A stretch of 64,000 bases of DNA, from contig NZ_JAENJH010000002.1 in the NCBI RefSeq assembly GCF_016595675.1, positions 1,116,001 to 1,180,000 of the forward strand, read 5' to 3'. A model generated the notes under the pieces. It did no database searches and was not told the DNA's origin. It worked only from the letters and a program-made list of their open reading frames with translations. Positions 26,477 to 35,020 of this stretch are shown here, piece after piece (positions within the stretch are counted from its first letter, which is position 1; each line of letters opens with the position of its first letter). Source of the stretch: Prauserella cavernicola. Its GTDB lineage: Bacteria > Actinomycetota > Actinomycetes > Mycobacteriales > Pseudonocardiaceae. Both the position numbers and the translations under genes were made by a program.

Positions 26477-26487
26477 TCTGCAACTAA

Positions 26488-28218
26488 TTACCGGCTGTGC
26501 AAAGCGAAGCCGATCGCGGAGAAGGCTTCGGGATGCCGTTCGCCGTCTACAAGGGCGCCCTCTGTATCTATTACCCGAATGTCGTCGAGTGACACCCCGC
26601 GCGCCGTGTAGTTCCCGTCAGTGGTGAATCGCCAACGAAGCGTGAGATTTTCAGTGCTGGGAAGCTCCGCGCGCACGGACCACCACGAACGGTGACCCGT
26701 TCCGGCCAAAAAAGGGGTGGCTTCGCGCGGTGCCCCGGCTCCCTTCGCGTGCAACGGAACCGTCTCCCACGTGACGCCGTCGGTGCTCGATTCGAGTACG
26801 AGCGGGTCTGCCGATTCGTTGTCAACGAAGGCCGAAAACCGCACCGAGACGTAACGACCACTGGGAGTGAGCGGCTGTGTCGTCAGCGTGGCCGTGCTGT
26901 CGTCGCCGAGTGCGCTGAACCAGTACGAGCGTCCTTTGGCGGGCAGCACCGCCATCGAGCGCGACAGTGCCGTCGCCCACGCCTGCCTGGCGACGTTGAT
27001 GGATCCCCATTCCCTGCTGGGATGCACGCGGTTGCTCAGCAGAATGGCGATCGAGCGTGACTTCGGGTCGAGGACGAACGACGTGCCCGAGTAGCCGGTG
27101 TGCCCCGCCGTGACGGTGGAGTTGAGCCCGCCCATGTACCAGAGCTGGTTCAGCTCGAACCCGAGTCCGTGGTCGTCGCCGGGGAAGTCGAGGTTGTAGT
27201 TCGTGAACATGGCGCGGACGCTGTCCTCGCTGAGCACTCGCGTTCCGTCGTAGGTTCCGCCGTTGAGCATCGCCTGCCCGAGCACGGCCATGTCCCTGGC
27301 CGTCGAGAAGACCCCGGCGTGGCCGGCGACTCCGCCGAGCGACCACGCGTTCTCGTCGTGCACCTCACCGCGCACCATGCCCCGGTCCGGGTCGCTCTGG
27401 AACTCCGTCGCGGCGATGCGGTCGAGCTTCGACGCGGGCGGGTTGAAGCCGGTGTCGGACATCCCGAGCGGTGCCGTGATCCGCTCGGTCACCACCTGGT
27501 CCAACGTAGACCCCGTGAGCCGCTCCACGAGCACACCGAGCGTGATGAGGTTGAGGTCGGAGTAGGTGTAGGTGCTGCCGGGCTCGTTCTCCGGCGCGAC
27601 GTCCATGACGGCCTTGATGCGCGATTGCTTGTCGGGCCAGTCCTGCCACAGCAGCAGGAACGGCTCGAGCCCTGAGGTGTGGGTGAGCAGCTGTTCCACC
27701 GTGATGGACTGCTTGCCGTTGACGCCGAACTCGGGCAAGTAGCGCGCCACCGGCGCGTCCAGCTCCACCTGGCCGTCCTGTACCAGCTGCATCACCGCGA
27801 TCGAGGTGAACAGCTTGGTCACCGAGGCCATGTCGAAGATCGTGTCCGGGCGCATGGGCACCTGCTCGGACTCCGGCAGCTCGGTGCCCTCGCCGTCGGC
27901 GTAGCGCACGGCTTCGCCCGTGGCGTGTGTGTCGACGATCTTCCCGCCGTGCACCAGCATGCCGACCGCTCCGGAGAACAGCGGATGCCCGTCGACGGCG
28001 TCGTCCTGGGTCCACTCGGTGAGCTGCCGGTCGGCGTCGCGCAGGGGCTCGGGGTCGAGCCCCACCTGCTCGGGAGGGGCCTCGTGCAGGACGGTGGACG
28101 CGGGCGCGAAACCCTCCTTCGACCGGTCGAACCGGCCGCTGTCGGGGTGAGCAGAAGCCATGGCCGTCGCTCCCGTGAGCACTATGACCGCGGTCAGTGT
28201 CGCGATTTTCGCCCGCAC
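26488..28218 (-). CDS. AmiE-like secreted serine hydrolase (beta-lactamase family)
   Basis: A 576-residue exported protein with a signal peptide (residues about 1-23) and a class C beta-lactamase/esterase domain. Ser132 and Lys135 are in MASVTK, the YxN-like motif is YSDLN, and HTGYSG takes the KTG position. A C-terminal beta-rich domain (from about 435, YWFSALGDDS onward) looks like a carbohydrate- or wall-binding module. In Bacillus subtilis amiE of the mur-nag cluster belongs to this family and removes peptides from MurNAc. Cluster context supports that role. It starts ten bases after namZ. Confidence 0.8.
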   Translation of the reverse strand: MRAKIATLTAVIVLTGATAMASAHPDSGRFDRSKEGFAPASTVLHEAPPEQVGLDPEPLRDADRQLTEWTQDDAVDGHPLFSGAVGMLVHGGKIVDTHATGEAVRYADGEGTELPESEQVPMRPDTIFDMASVTKLFTSIAVMQLVQDGQVELDAPVARYLPEFGVNGKQSITVEQLLTHTSGLEPFLLLWQDWPDKQSRIKAVMDVAPENEPGSTYTYSDLNLITLGVLVERLTGSTLDQVVTERITAPLGMSDTGFNPPASKLDRIAATEFQSDPDRGMVRGEVHDENAWSLGGVAGHAGVFSTARDMAVLGQAMLNGGTYDGTRVLSEDSVRAMFTNYNLDFPGDDHGLGFELNQLWYMGGLNSTVTAGHTGYSGTSFVLDPKSRSIAILLSNRVHPSREWGSINVARQAWATALSRSMAVLPAKGRSYWFSALGDDSTATLTTQPLTPSGRYVSVRFSAFVDNESADPLVLESSTDGVTWETVPLHAKGAGAPREATPFLAGTGHRSWWSVRAELPSTENLTLRWRFTTDGNYTARGVSLDDIRVIDTEGALVDGERHPEAFSAIGFALHSR

Positions 28219-28227
28219 GATCGTCCC

Positions 28228-29490
28228 CTACCGGTAGCTGAGGTAGTCCTGGCGGCTTCGCCGGAAGTCCGCGAGCTCGTCCTGCCAGGAACCGACGATC
28301 TCGTCGGTGCCCGCACCGGCATCGACCATCGTGCGCAGGCGAGTCGAGCCCGCGAGCTTGTCGATGAAGTTGTCCGGCCGCCAGCCGAACTGCTCCGGGT
28401 GTGCCCGCTTGGCGGTGACGAGCATGGCCACGCCCGTGCGGACCGGGTCGAACGAGTACGGGTCGGTGATGCTCAGCTCCACCCCGCCGCACGTCTCGTC
28501 GGTGAACTTGCCGAACGTGGGCACGAAGTAGGTCTCTCGGAACGACACACCCGCGAGCCGCTCGGCCGCGAGCGCCTCGCGCCACCGCCAGTCGATGCCG
28601 GGCGCGCCGATGGTCTCGAACGGTTTCGTGGTGCCCCTGCCCTCCGAGAGCACCGTGCCCTCGAACAGGCACGTGCCCGGGTAGGCGAGCGCGGTGTCGG
28701 CGGTGGGGATGTTCGGGCTCGGCGGTGTCCACAGGAGCCCGGTGTCGGCGAAGACCGTCGACCGCTGCCACCCGTGGACCTCGACGACCTCGAGCGAGTC
28801 GAGGCGGCCGCCGTCATCGGGCAGGAACTCCGCGTCGAAGAACCGGGCCAGCTCGCCGACGGTCATGCCGTGCTGCTGCACGATCGGTTTGAGGCCGACC
28901 CCCGAGCTGAACGCGGGGTCGAGCATCGGTCCGAAGGCCTGGCCTCCCACCGGGTTCGGCCGGTCGAGCACGACGAACGCGGCGCCGGTGCGCGCGGCGG
29001 CCGCCATCGCCGTGTACATCGACCAGATGTAGGTGTAGAAGCGCGAACCGATGTCGGCGATGTCGAAGACGACCGTGTCGACGCCCGCCTTGGTGAACAT
29101 GCCCGCGAGTGAGCCGGCGGTCGCCCCGTAGGCGTCGTACACGGGCACACCCGTGCGCGGGTCCGCGTAGTCGCCCTCCGAGCCGCCCGCCTGCGCGCTG
29201 CCCCGAAATCCGTGCTCGGGGCCGAACGCGGCCACCGGCCGGATGTCGGCCGCCACCAGCGAGTCGACGATGTGGTCGCGGTTCGCGAGCACGCCGGTGG
29301 GGTTGGACAGCACGCCGAGCTTGCGGCCGGCGAGCCGTTGCCAGCCCTCTGCCGCCAGCTGGTCCGCGCCCGGTGTGACCTCGCCGCCGCCGCGTTCGAT
29401 CGGTGCCGCCGCGGCGAACTGGGACCCCGTGGTGAGCATCGGGGTCGCCAGCGCGCTCGCGGCGAGGAAGAGCCGCCGGTTGACGGTCAC
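28228..29490 (-). CDS. namZ: NamZ-like exo-beta-N-acetylmuramidase (DUF1343)
   Basis: A 420-residue exported protein of the DUF1343 family, whose B. subtilis member NamZ (YbbC) releases terminal MurNAc from peptidoglycan fragments. The signal peptide has an Arg-Arg start (VNRRLFLAASALA). Conserved blocks include LGVLSNPTGV, FGPEHGFRGSAQAG, VFDIADIGSRFYTYIW, VLDRPNPVGG and LFEGTVLSEGRGTTKPFE. GTG 29490 overlaps the nagZ stop. Confidence 0.9.
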   Translation of the reverse strand: MTVNRRLFLAASALATPMLTTGSQFAAAAPIERGGGEVTPGADQLAAEGWQRLAGRKLGVLSNPTGVLANRDHIVDSLVAADIRPVAAFGPEHGFRGSAQAGGSEGDYADPRTGVPVYDAYGATAGSLAGMFTKAGVDTVVFDIADIGSRFYTYIWSMYTAMAAAARTGAAFVVLDRPNPVGGQAFGPMLDPAFSSGVGLKPIVQQHGMTVGELARFFDAEFLPDDGGRLDSLEVVEVHGWQRSTVFADTGLLWTPPSPNIPTADTALAYPGTCLFEGTVLSEGRGTTKPFETIGAPGIDWRWREALAAERLAGVSFRETYFVPTFGKFTDETCGGVELSITDPYSFDPVRTGVAMLVTAKRAHPEQFGWRPDNFIDKLAGSTRLRTMVDAGAGTDEIVGSWQDELADFRRSRQDYLSYR

Positions 29491-31310
29491 CAGCTGATCC
29501 CGTGGCCGAACGGGTACAGCACAGTGCCGGTGTCGTCTCCGGCCGGGATCGTCACGGGAAGCGTGCCCTGCGGTGGTTGTTCGCCGAGGAGCACCTTCGC
29601 GAGCGAGGACATCGTCACGCTCCGCCAGTCGTAGGTGGCGACCCACGTGGGCACGTCCGCGTACCCGGGGTCGTACGGTTCCTGGACCGACACTGCCACG
29701 ACAGGCTTGCCGGTGGCCACGAGTTCTTCGACGAGCGCGCGCTGCCCTTCGTCGTCGCGCAGGCCGTTCGTCAGCACGATCACGGTGTCCGCGCTGGTCG
29801 CGGCGGACACGGCGCTGTCGATCGTGCTCGGGTCAGGTTCACTTCCGGTTGCCAGAGGTGTCGCGAACGGGCCGATCGCGTCGGCCAGCGCGTCCACCGG
29901 CTCCGCCGGGTAACCGGGGTAGTCGGGTCGGTTCCACCCCGTCACGAGCACGTTGCCGGGATCGCGCAGCGGCAGCGTTCCGGCGTCGTTGCGCAGCACC
30001 GTCGTGGTCTTGTCGGTGACTTCCTGGACGCGCGCCAGGTTGTCCGGCGTGCCCACGACGAGGTCGACGGCCTCCTCGTCGGCATAGGGCTGCTCGACGA
30101 TGCCGCGCTTCTCCTTGAGTTCGAGGATGCGCCGCACGCTCTGGTCGATGCGCTCCTCGCTGAGCCTTCCGCTCCGCACGGCGTCGAGCACGCCGTTGAT
30201 CGCGACGTCGAGGTCCGGCGGCATCAGCATCTGGTCGACGCCGGCCTCGATCGCCAGCACCGGGATCTCGTCGTCGGGGTGCAGCTCGCGCACGCCCTGC
30301 ATCTGCAGCGAGTCGGTCACCACGACGCCGTCGTAGCCCAGCTCTTCGCGCAGCAACCCGCCGATGATCGGCTGGGACAACGTGGCGGGATTGCCGGATG
30401 GGTCGAGGCTCGGCACGGTGATGTGCGCCGTCATGATCGAGTCGATGCCCGCGTCGATCGCCGCCTTGAACGGAGGAAGGTCGGTCTCCCGCCACTCCTG
30501 CTCGGTGCGGTCGATCTGGGGCAGCGAGGTGTGGCTGTCGGTCGCGGCGTCGCCGTGGCCGGGGAAGTGCTTGGCGGCCGCCGACACGGACTCCGTGGGG
30601 CCGGCCCCGTTCTGGTATCCGTCCACCTGCGCGGCCACGAACTCGCCCGCCAGCGCCGGGTCGGAGGAGAACGACCGCGAACCGATGACGGGGTTGAGCG
30701 GGTTGGAGTTCACGTCGGCGTCGGGTGCGAAGTCCTGCGCGATGCCCATCGACCGCAGCTCGACGCCGCTGATCGCCGCGGCGTCGCGCGCGTCCCCGGC
30801 GTCCCGCCCCGCGCCCAGCGCCATCGCGCTCGGGTACTCGGTCGCGGGATCGCCGATACGGGTGACCCGGCCACCCTCCTGGTCGACGGAGATCACGAGC
30901 GGAATGTTCGGCTCGGCCGAGAGCGCGGCGCGCTGCAGCCCGTTCGAGAAGCGCGCGACCTGCGCCGGGTCGTCGACGTTGTCGGTGCCGGCGTTGTTGA
31001 AGTAGATGACCCCGCCGACCTGGTAGCGCTGCACGACCTCCGCAGGGGTGTCGACGCCGTACTTCTCCTGGTTCGAGGGGTGGGTCTCGTCGGCGGACTT
31101 GCCGAAGACGTCGGCGACGAAGAGCTGGCCGACCTTCTGTTCGAGGGTCAGCTCCGCGAGTGTCTGTTCGGCCCAGCTCCGTGCCTGTTCGTCGGCGGGC
31201 TCCGCTGTGGCGGGGACGGCGGCGGCGCTCATGGCGAGCAAGCCCGCGATCGAGACTGTGGCGCCTTTCCTGGCATGCGTTCTCCTGCGCCGGACACGGG
31301 GGATCGTCAC
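29487..31310 (-). CDS. nagZ: NagZ-like exo-beta-N-acetylglucosaminidase (GH3)
   Basis: A 607-residue exported glycoside hydrolase family 3 enzyme that removes GlcNAc from muropeptides. The NagZ signature KHFPGHGDAATDSH carries the acid/base histidine, and the nucleophile aspartate is in VVVTDSLQM. A C-terminal GH3_C domain follows, as in the Gram-positive secreted form. GTG 31310 has GGGAGG six bases upstream. It is the first gene of the recycling operon. Confidence 0.92.
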   Translation of the reverse strand: MTIPRVRRRRTHARKGATVSIAGLLAMSAAAVPATAEPADEQARSWAEQTLAELTLEQKVGQLFVADVFGKSADETHPSNQEKYGVDTPAEVVQRYQVGGVIYFNNAGTDNVDDPAQVARFSNGLQRAALSAEPNIPLVISVDQEGGRVTRIGDPATEYPSAMALGAGRDAGDARDAAAISGVELRSMGIAQDFAPDADVNSNPLNPVIGSRSFSSDPALAGEFVAAQVDGYQNGAGPTESVSAAAKHFPGHGDAATDSHTSLPQIDRTEQEWRETDLPPFKAAIDAGIDSIMTAHITVPSLDPSGNPATLSQPIIGGLLREELGYDGVVVTDSLQMQGVRELHPDDEIPVLAIEAGVDQMLMPPDLDVAINGVLDAVRSGRLSEERIDQSVRRILELKEKRGIVEQPYADEEAVDLVVGTPDNLARVQEVTDKTTTVLRNDAGTLPLRDPGNVLVTGWNRPDYPGYPAEPVDALADAIGPFATPLATGSEPDPSTIDSAVSAATSADTVIVLTNGLRDDEGQRALVEELVATGKPVVAVSVQEPYDPGYADVPTWVATYDWRSVTMSSLAKVLLGEQPPQGTLPVTIPAGDDTGTVLYPFGHGISW

Positions 31311-31442
31311 TGAAAGCCTCCCAGAGCGATGTGTTCGTGGATTCTCCACGAGAACTCGCCGACTTTGGAAAGCTACTGACGAAGCGGGGAGTGGTCAATG
31401 ACCGAATGGTCCGTTCCCCGGGAAAAAGTACCCGGACATGAT

Positions 31443-31481
31443 GGCGGCGCCCGTCGACGTTGAACGTCGACGGGCGCCGCC
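31443..31481. terminator. Perfect 18-pair hairpin
   Basis: GGCGGCGCCCGTCGACGT (31443-31460) pairs without mismatch with 31464-31481 around a three-base loop (TGA). It lies about 350 bases past the HAD gene and 130 bases before nagZ. A T5 run follows 26 bases later on the minus strand. It probably ends a leftward transcript. Confidence 0.7.
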
Positions 31482-31687
31482 TGCTCGCGCGAACTGCTCG
31501 GGTGACCAAGCTGCAACTCGTGTCGTACTCAATGGGGTCTCGGCGTCCGGCGTCCCGTTACGCAGTCCCTCGACGACAAGCCTCCCGCGGCGTGCCCAGC
31601 GTGGGTGCCCGGAGTTCGCGCACGGAGATCGGATCGGGGTGGACCGGGCTTATCTTCGCCGGGTCCCTGGCCGACTCGATGTCCGCA
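31443..31687 (-). ncRNA. Candidate Ms1/6S-like small RNA
   Basis: The 520-base gap between the HAD gene and nagZ has no gene. By recall, Ms1 (MTS2823 in M. tuberculosis, scr3559 in Streptomyces) lies directly downstream of the Rv3661 HAD gene on the same strand, which is this location. Reading leftward, TTGAAG (31722-31717) and TAGAAA (31699-31694) are 17 bases apart around the perfect palindrome GTGACGGCCGTCAC. The proposed transcript ends in the perfect hairpin at 31443-31481. The ends are estimates and I have not folded the RNA. Confidence 0.4.
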
Positions 31688-31833
31688 ACTCCTTTTCTAC
31701 CTAGTGACGGCCGTCACTTCAAGAGGGAGCCGGGGTGCACCGGTACAGAGCCGCTATCCGGTGAGTTCCACGGTTGTGAGCACATCGATTTCCGTGACAT
31801 CCCAAGCAGAAGCCGCCGCCGTGTGGGTGGCGA

Positions 31834-32664
31834 CTAGGTCTCTTTGCGACGGCGGCGCGACAGTCCGTAGAGGGTCGCGCCCGCCGCGACCGCGCCCACC
31901 CCGAGTCCCACCGCCACAGCCGCCGACGGCGCCGGGATCCGTGCGCGCAGCGACACCGGGTTGGTGAACGCGAGCACGGGCCAGCCGCGCTCCACTGCGA
32001 TCTTGCGCAGCGCACGGTCCGGGTTCACGGTGTGCGGGTGGCCGACGACCTCGAGCAGCGGCACGTCCGTACTCGAGTCCGTGTAGGCGTGCGACGTGGC
32101 GAGGTCGTAGCCGTACTCGGCCGCGAAACGTTTGGCGGCGACGGCCTTCTGCTCGCCGTAGCAGTAGAACTCGAGTTCTCCCGAATACCGGCCGTCGACG
32201 ATCTCCATCCGCGTGCCCATGCTCCGCGTGGCCCCGAGCATCTCGGCGATCGGCGCCACCACTTCCTCGCCCATCGCGGACAGCACGATCACGTCCTCGC
32301 CGCGCGCCTTGTGTTCGGCGATCAGCTCCGCGGCCTCGGCGTACACGAGCGGAGCGACCACGTCGTGCAGCGTCTCGTTGACCACGGCACGGACCTGGCT
32401 GACGTCCCAGCCCGCGCACTGTGCCGAGATCTCCGCTCGCAACCGTTCGGTCCGGTCCGCGTCCGCTCCCGATAGCGAGAAGACGAGCTGGGCGTAGGCG
32501 CTCTTGAGCGCCGCACGCCTGTTGATCAGTCCTTGGCGCAGAAAGGGTTTGCTGAACGCGAGGGCGCTGGAGGAGGCGATGATCGTCTTGTCGAGGTCGA
32601 AGAACGCCGCCACCGCGGTGGGCGCTTCGGGCGCGCTCGGCGGCGAGCTGTTGGGTTCGGCCAC
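31834..32664 (-). CDS. HAD-IB family hydrolase with C-terminal membrane helix (Rv3661 type)
   Basis: A 276-residue HAD phosphatase of subfamily IB (SerB-like). Motif I is FFDLDKTII, motif II lies in VIVLSAMGEE and motif III/IV in YTDSSTDVPLLE. The C-terminus has one hydrophobic helix (SAAVAVGLGVGAVAAGATLYG) followed by RRRR, so it is probably membrane-bound facing inward. In mycobacteria and streptomycetes the same gene is beside ssd and tadA. The substrate is unknown. Confidence 0.87.
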   Translation of the reverse strand: MAEPNSSPPSAPEAPTAVAAFFDLDKTIIASSSALAFSKPFLRQGLINRRAALKSAYAQLVFSLSGADADRTERLRAEISAQCAGWDVSQVRAVVNETLHDVVAPLVYAEAAELIAEHKARGEDVIVLSAMGEEVVAPIAEMLGATRSMGTRMEIVDGRYSGELEFYCYGEQKAVAAKRFAAEYGYDLATSHAYTDSSTDVPLLEVVGHPHTVNPDRALRKIAVERGWPVLAFTNPVSLRARIPAPSAAVAVGLGVGAVAAGATLYGLSRRRRKET

Positions 32665-32939
32665 GTCTCCACAATAGTGATCGCGTTTCGGTGGCCGCGA
32701 CTCGGCGCGTGAGGCACAGGCACGGAGCGTGTCGAGTCGGATTCGCGCCGTGGCAAAGGAATCGTCGACCTCCTGCTCGTTACCGAATTGGGGTGGTCGG
32801 AGTCACATGACCTTGCGTTGACGGCGTTAGAGTTGAACTGTCCGGTCCAGCCGGACCCCCGGTTCAGTCCGACCCCCCGGGACTGAACCCACCGGCGGTC
32901 CCCGCTCCTCCCCCCTGGCGGGGGCCGCCTTCACCCCGG
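32665..32939. other. Divergent leader region with tandem hairpins
   Basis: No gene is seen. On the ssd side there are three neighbouring hairpins: GTCCGG/CCGGAC (32840-32856), GGTTCAGTCC/GGACTGAACC (32861-32889, perfect) and GGCGGTCCCCG with CGGGGGCCGCC (about 32893-32928). None has a T-run. They would lie in the 5' leader of ssd if transcription starts near 32835. Confidence 0.45.
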
Positions 32940-32978
32940 TTGTCCACGGAGTTGTCCACAGCGGGCGAGTTGTCCACA
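32940..32978 (+). promoter_or_regulatory. Three DnaA-box-like sites upstream of ssd
   Basis: TTGTCCACG (32940-32948), TTGTCCACA (32952-32960) and TTGTCCACA (32970-32978) lie in the same orientation. The last two match the actinobacterial DnaA box exactly and the first differs in one base. They lie 83-121 bases before ssd. Confidence 0.6.
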
Positions 32979-33060
32979 GGTTCGAAAACTCAGGGTTGTT
33001 CGTCGGCCTGCGCCGAGGTGAACGTGGAAGCGATCGCAGTGACGCTTCTGGGGGTGGCAA

Positions 33061-34128
33061 GTGCAGCAGGCCGACCGTCCGCTCGTCGTGGCGAGCGACG
33101 ACACCGTGCTCGACGAGATCCAGCGGATCGCGGCAGCCGTCGGCTGCGAGAGCGAGTGGGTGCGCGACCTCGGGGCCGCGCGCGAACACTGGGCCCACGC
33201 GCCGCTCGTTCTCGTCGACGACACCGCTGCTCTGCTCGACACGCCGCTGCCGAGGCGAGCGGACGTGCTGCTCGTCTGTAAGGGCGCTCCCGAACCGGCG
33301 TCGTGGCGGCGGGCGTTCGCGCTCGGTGCCCGCGACGTCGTCACGCTGCCCGACGGCGAGGACACGCTCGTCGCGGCGTTCGCCGATGTCGCGGAAGGTC
33401 CGAGCGACCGACGGGGACGAGTGCTCGCCGTTGTCGGAGGACGCGGCGGAGCGGGTGCCTCGGTACTCGCTGCGAGTGTGGGGCTTGGTGTGGCCCGAAC
33501 CGGCGGTTCCGCGCTGCTCGTCGACTGCGATCCCCTGGGCGGCGGGGTCGACCTGCTCCTCGGCTCCGAGCAGACCGACGGCGTGCGCTGGCCCGGTCTG
33601 CGCGTGCAGTCGGGGCGAGTGTCGATGGCCGAGCTGGAAGCGGCGTTGCCGGCCAGGAAAATCGGTGCCGGGCGGCTGTCGGTGCTCTCGTGCGATCGCG
33701 AGGGGCCGGGGCCGAGCTCGGACGCCGTGGCCGCGGTCGTCGAAGCCGGGCGGCGCGCGGGCAGAACCGTCGTGTGCGACGTGCCCCGGCACCCCGACGC
33801 CGCCGCGGCGGAGGCCCTGCGGCACGCCGACCTCGTGGTGCTGGTGGTGCCTGCCGAGGTCCGCTCCTGCGTGGGTGCCACGCGCGTCCTCGCAGGTCTC
33901 GACTGTCCCGGTGAAGTCCGGGTGCTGGCCCGCGGTCCCGCGCCAGACGGACTGAGCCCTGGCGAGGTCGCCGACGCCGTCGGTGTTGCCCTGCTCGGCT
34001 CTGTCCGCACCGACCGCGGGCTGGCGAGAGCCGTCGAGCGCGGTGCGTTCAACCCACGTCCCGGTAGCGCGCTCGGTCGCGCCGCCCGCACCGTGCTCGA
34101 CGCTCTCCACTCCGCACCTAGTTGTTGA
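33061..34128 (+). CDS. ssd: Septum-site-determining protein Ssd (MinD/CpaE-like)
   Basis: A 355-residue protein with an N-terminal receiver-like part and a C-terminal MinD/ParA-like domain. The Walker A region is degenerate (VVGGRGGAGASVLAA), as in CpaE/Ssd proteins, and LLVDCDPLGGGVDLLLG is the switch region. In mycobacteria Ssd affects septation, while CpaE relatives place Tad pilus machinery; location before tadA suits both. GTG 33061 is preceded by GGGGGTGG. Its last 11 bases overlap the SDR gene on the other strand. Confidence 0.85.
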   Translation: MQQADRPLVVASDDTVLDEIQRIAAAVGCESEWVRDLGAAREHWAHAPLVLVDDTAALLDTPLPRRADVLLVCKGAPEPASWRRAFALGARDVVTLPDGEDTLVAAFADVAEGPSDRRGRVLAVVGGRGGAGASVLAASVGLGVARTGGSALLVDCDPLGGGVDLLLGSEQTDGVRWPGLRVQSGRVSMAELEAALPARKIGAGRLSVLSCDREGPGPSSDAVAAVVEAGRRAGRTVVCDVPRHPDAAAAEALRHADLVVLVVPAEVRSCVGATRVLAGLDCPGEVRVLARGPAPDGLSPGEVADAVGVALLGSVRTDRGLARAVERGAFNPRPGSALGRAARTVLDALHSAPSC

Positions 34129-34855
34129 ACCCGCCGTCCACCGCCAGCACGGCGCCGGTCACGTAGGCGCCGCCGTCGCCCGAGAGGAACGCGACGGCGG
34201 AGGCGATCTCGGCCGCCTCGGCGTAGCGGCCGAGTGCGGTGAAGTCGCGGATCGTGTCCGCGTTCGGACCGTCGGCGGGGTTGGTCTCGGTGTCGGTGGG
34301 ACCGGGGCTCACCACGTTGACGGTGATGCCCCGTGGTCCCAACTCCCTGCCGAGACCCTTGGCGAGACCGGTGAGGGCCGCCTTGCTCATCGAATACGCC
34401 GAGAATCCGGAAAACACCACGCGTTCTGCCACGTTGCTGCCGATGTGGATGATCCTGCCGCCGGAGGTCATGTGCCGCGCCGCCGCCTTCGCCGCCGCGA
34501 ACGGAGCGCGCACGTTCACCGCGAGTGTCTCGTCGATCTCCGCGATACCCAGTTCTTCCAGCGGCGCCACCAGGAACACACCCGCGTTGTTGACGAGGAC
34601 GTCCAGCCTGCCGAACTCGGCCGCCGTGCGGTCGACGGCCTCGGTGACGGCCTCCGGGTCCGCGCTGTCCGCGCGGATCGTGAGCGCTCGACGGCCGGCG
34701 GCTTTGATCCGGCCGGCCACCTCCGCCGCTCTGTCCTCGTTGTGCTGAAAGGTTATGGCCACGTCGGCACCATCCTCGGCGAGCCGAAGCGCCGTCGCCG
34801 CACCGATTCCCCTGCTTCCACCGGTCACCAGTGCGACCTTGTCTGTGAGGTTCAT
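34118..34855 (-). CDS. SDR family oxidoreductase
   Basis: A classical short-chain dehydrogenase/reductase of 245 residues. The NAD(P) loop is VTGGSRGIGAA, NNAG is in DVLVNNAGVF, and the catalytic set is Ser (HIGSN), Tyr-x3-Lys (YSMSK). The C-terminal SPGPTDTE and DGGFNN are typical. The protein resembles FabG-like enzymes of unknown substrate. It sits between ssd and tadA, which are neighbours in mycobacteria, so it appears to be an insertion into the tad locus. Confidence 0.88.
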   Translation of the reverse strand: MNLTDKVALVTGGSRGIGAATALRLAEDGADVAITFQHNEDRAAEVAGRIKAAGRRALTIRADSADPEAVTEAVDRTAAEFGRLDVLVNNAGVFLVAPLEELGIAEIDETLAVNVRAPFAAAKAAARHMTSGGRIIHIGSNVAERVVFSGFSAYSMSKAALTGLAKGLGRELGPRGITVNVVSPGPTDTETNPADGPNADTIRDFTALGRYAEAAEIASAVAFLSGDGGAYVTGAVLAVDGGFNN

Positions 34856-34918
34856 GGGTCCAGTTTCTGGATTTCCGCGGCCAGGATCCGGCGGGAATCG
34901 GACCTCTCGCTGTGCGAG

Positions 34919-34945
34919 TTATCCACATCGGACCGGTTGTCCACA
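34919..34945 (+). promoter_or_regulatory. Two DnaA-box-like sites upstream of tadA
   Basis: TTATCCACA (34919-34927) is the E. coli consensus DnaA box and TTGTCCACA (34937-34945) is the actinobacterial form. The second one and its flank (GTTGTCCACAGGTTCG) are identical to the third site upstream of ssd. They lie 76-102 bases before tadA. Confidence 0.6.
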
Positions 34946-35020
34946 GGTTCGCGGACTTCACCTTGTTCGCGCCTCGGCGAGTCTTCGATCGTGGACGTAC
35001 AGCCGAACGGGGGGTTCACG

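Noticed and set aside
31482-31833. Degraded gene between the HAD gene and nagZ
   Set aside because: All frames across it are broken or low complexity and none shows motifs; a non-coding RNA explains the gap better.
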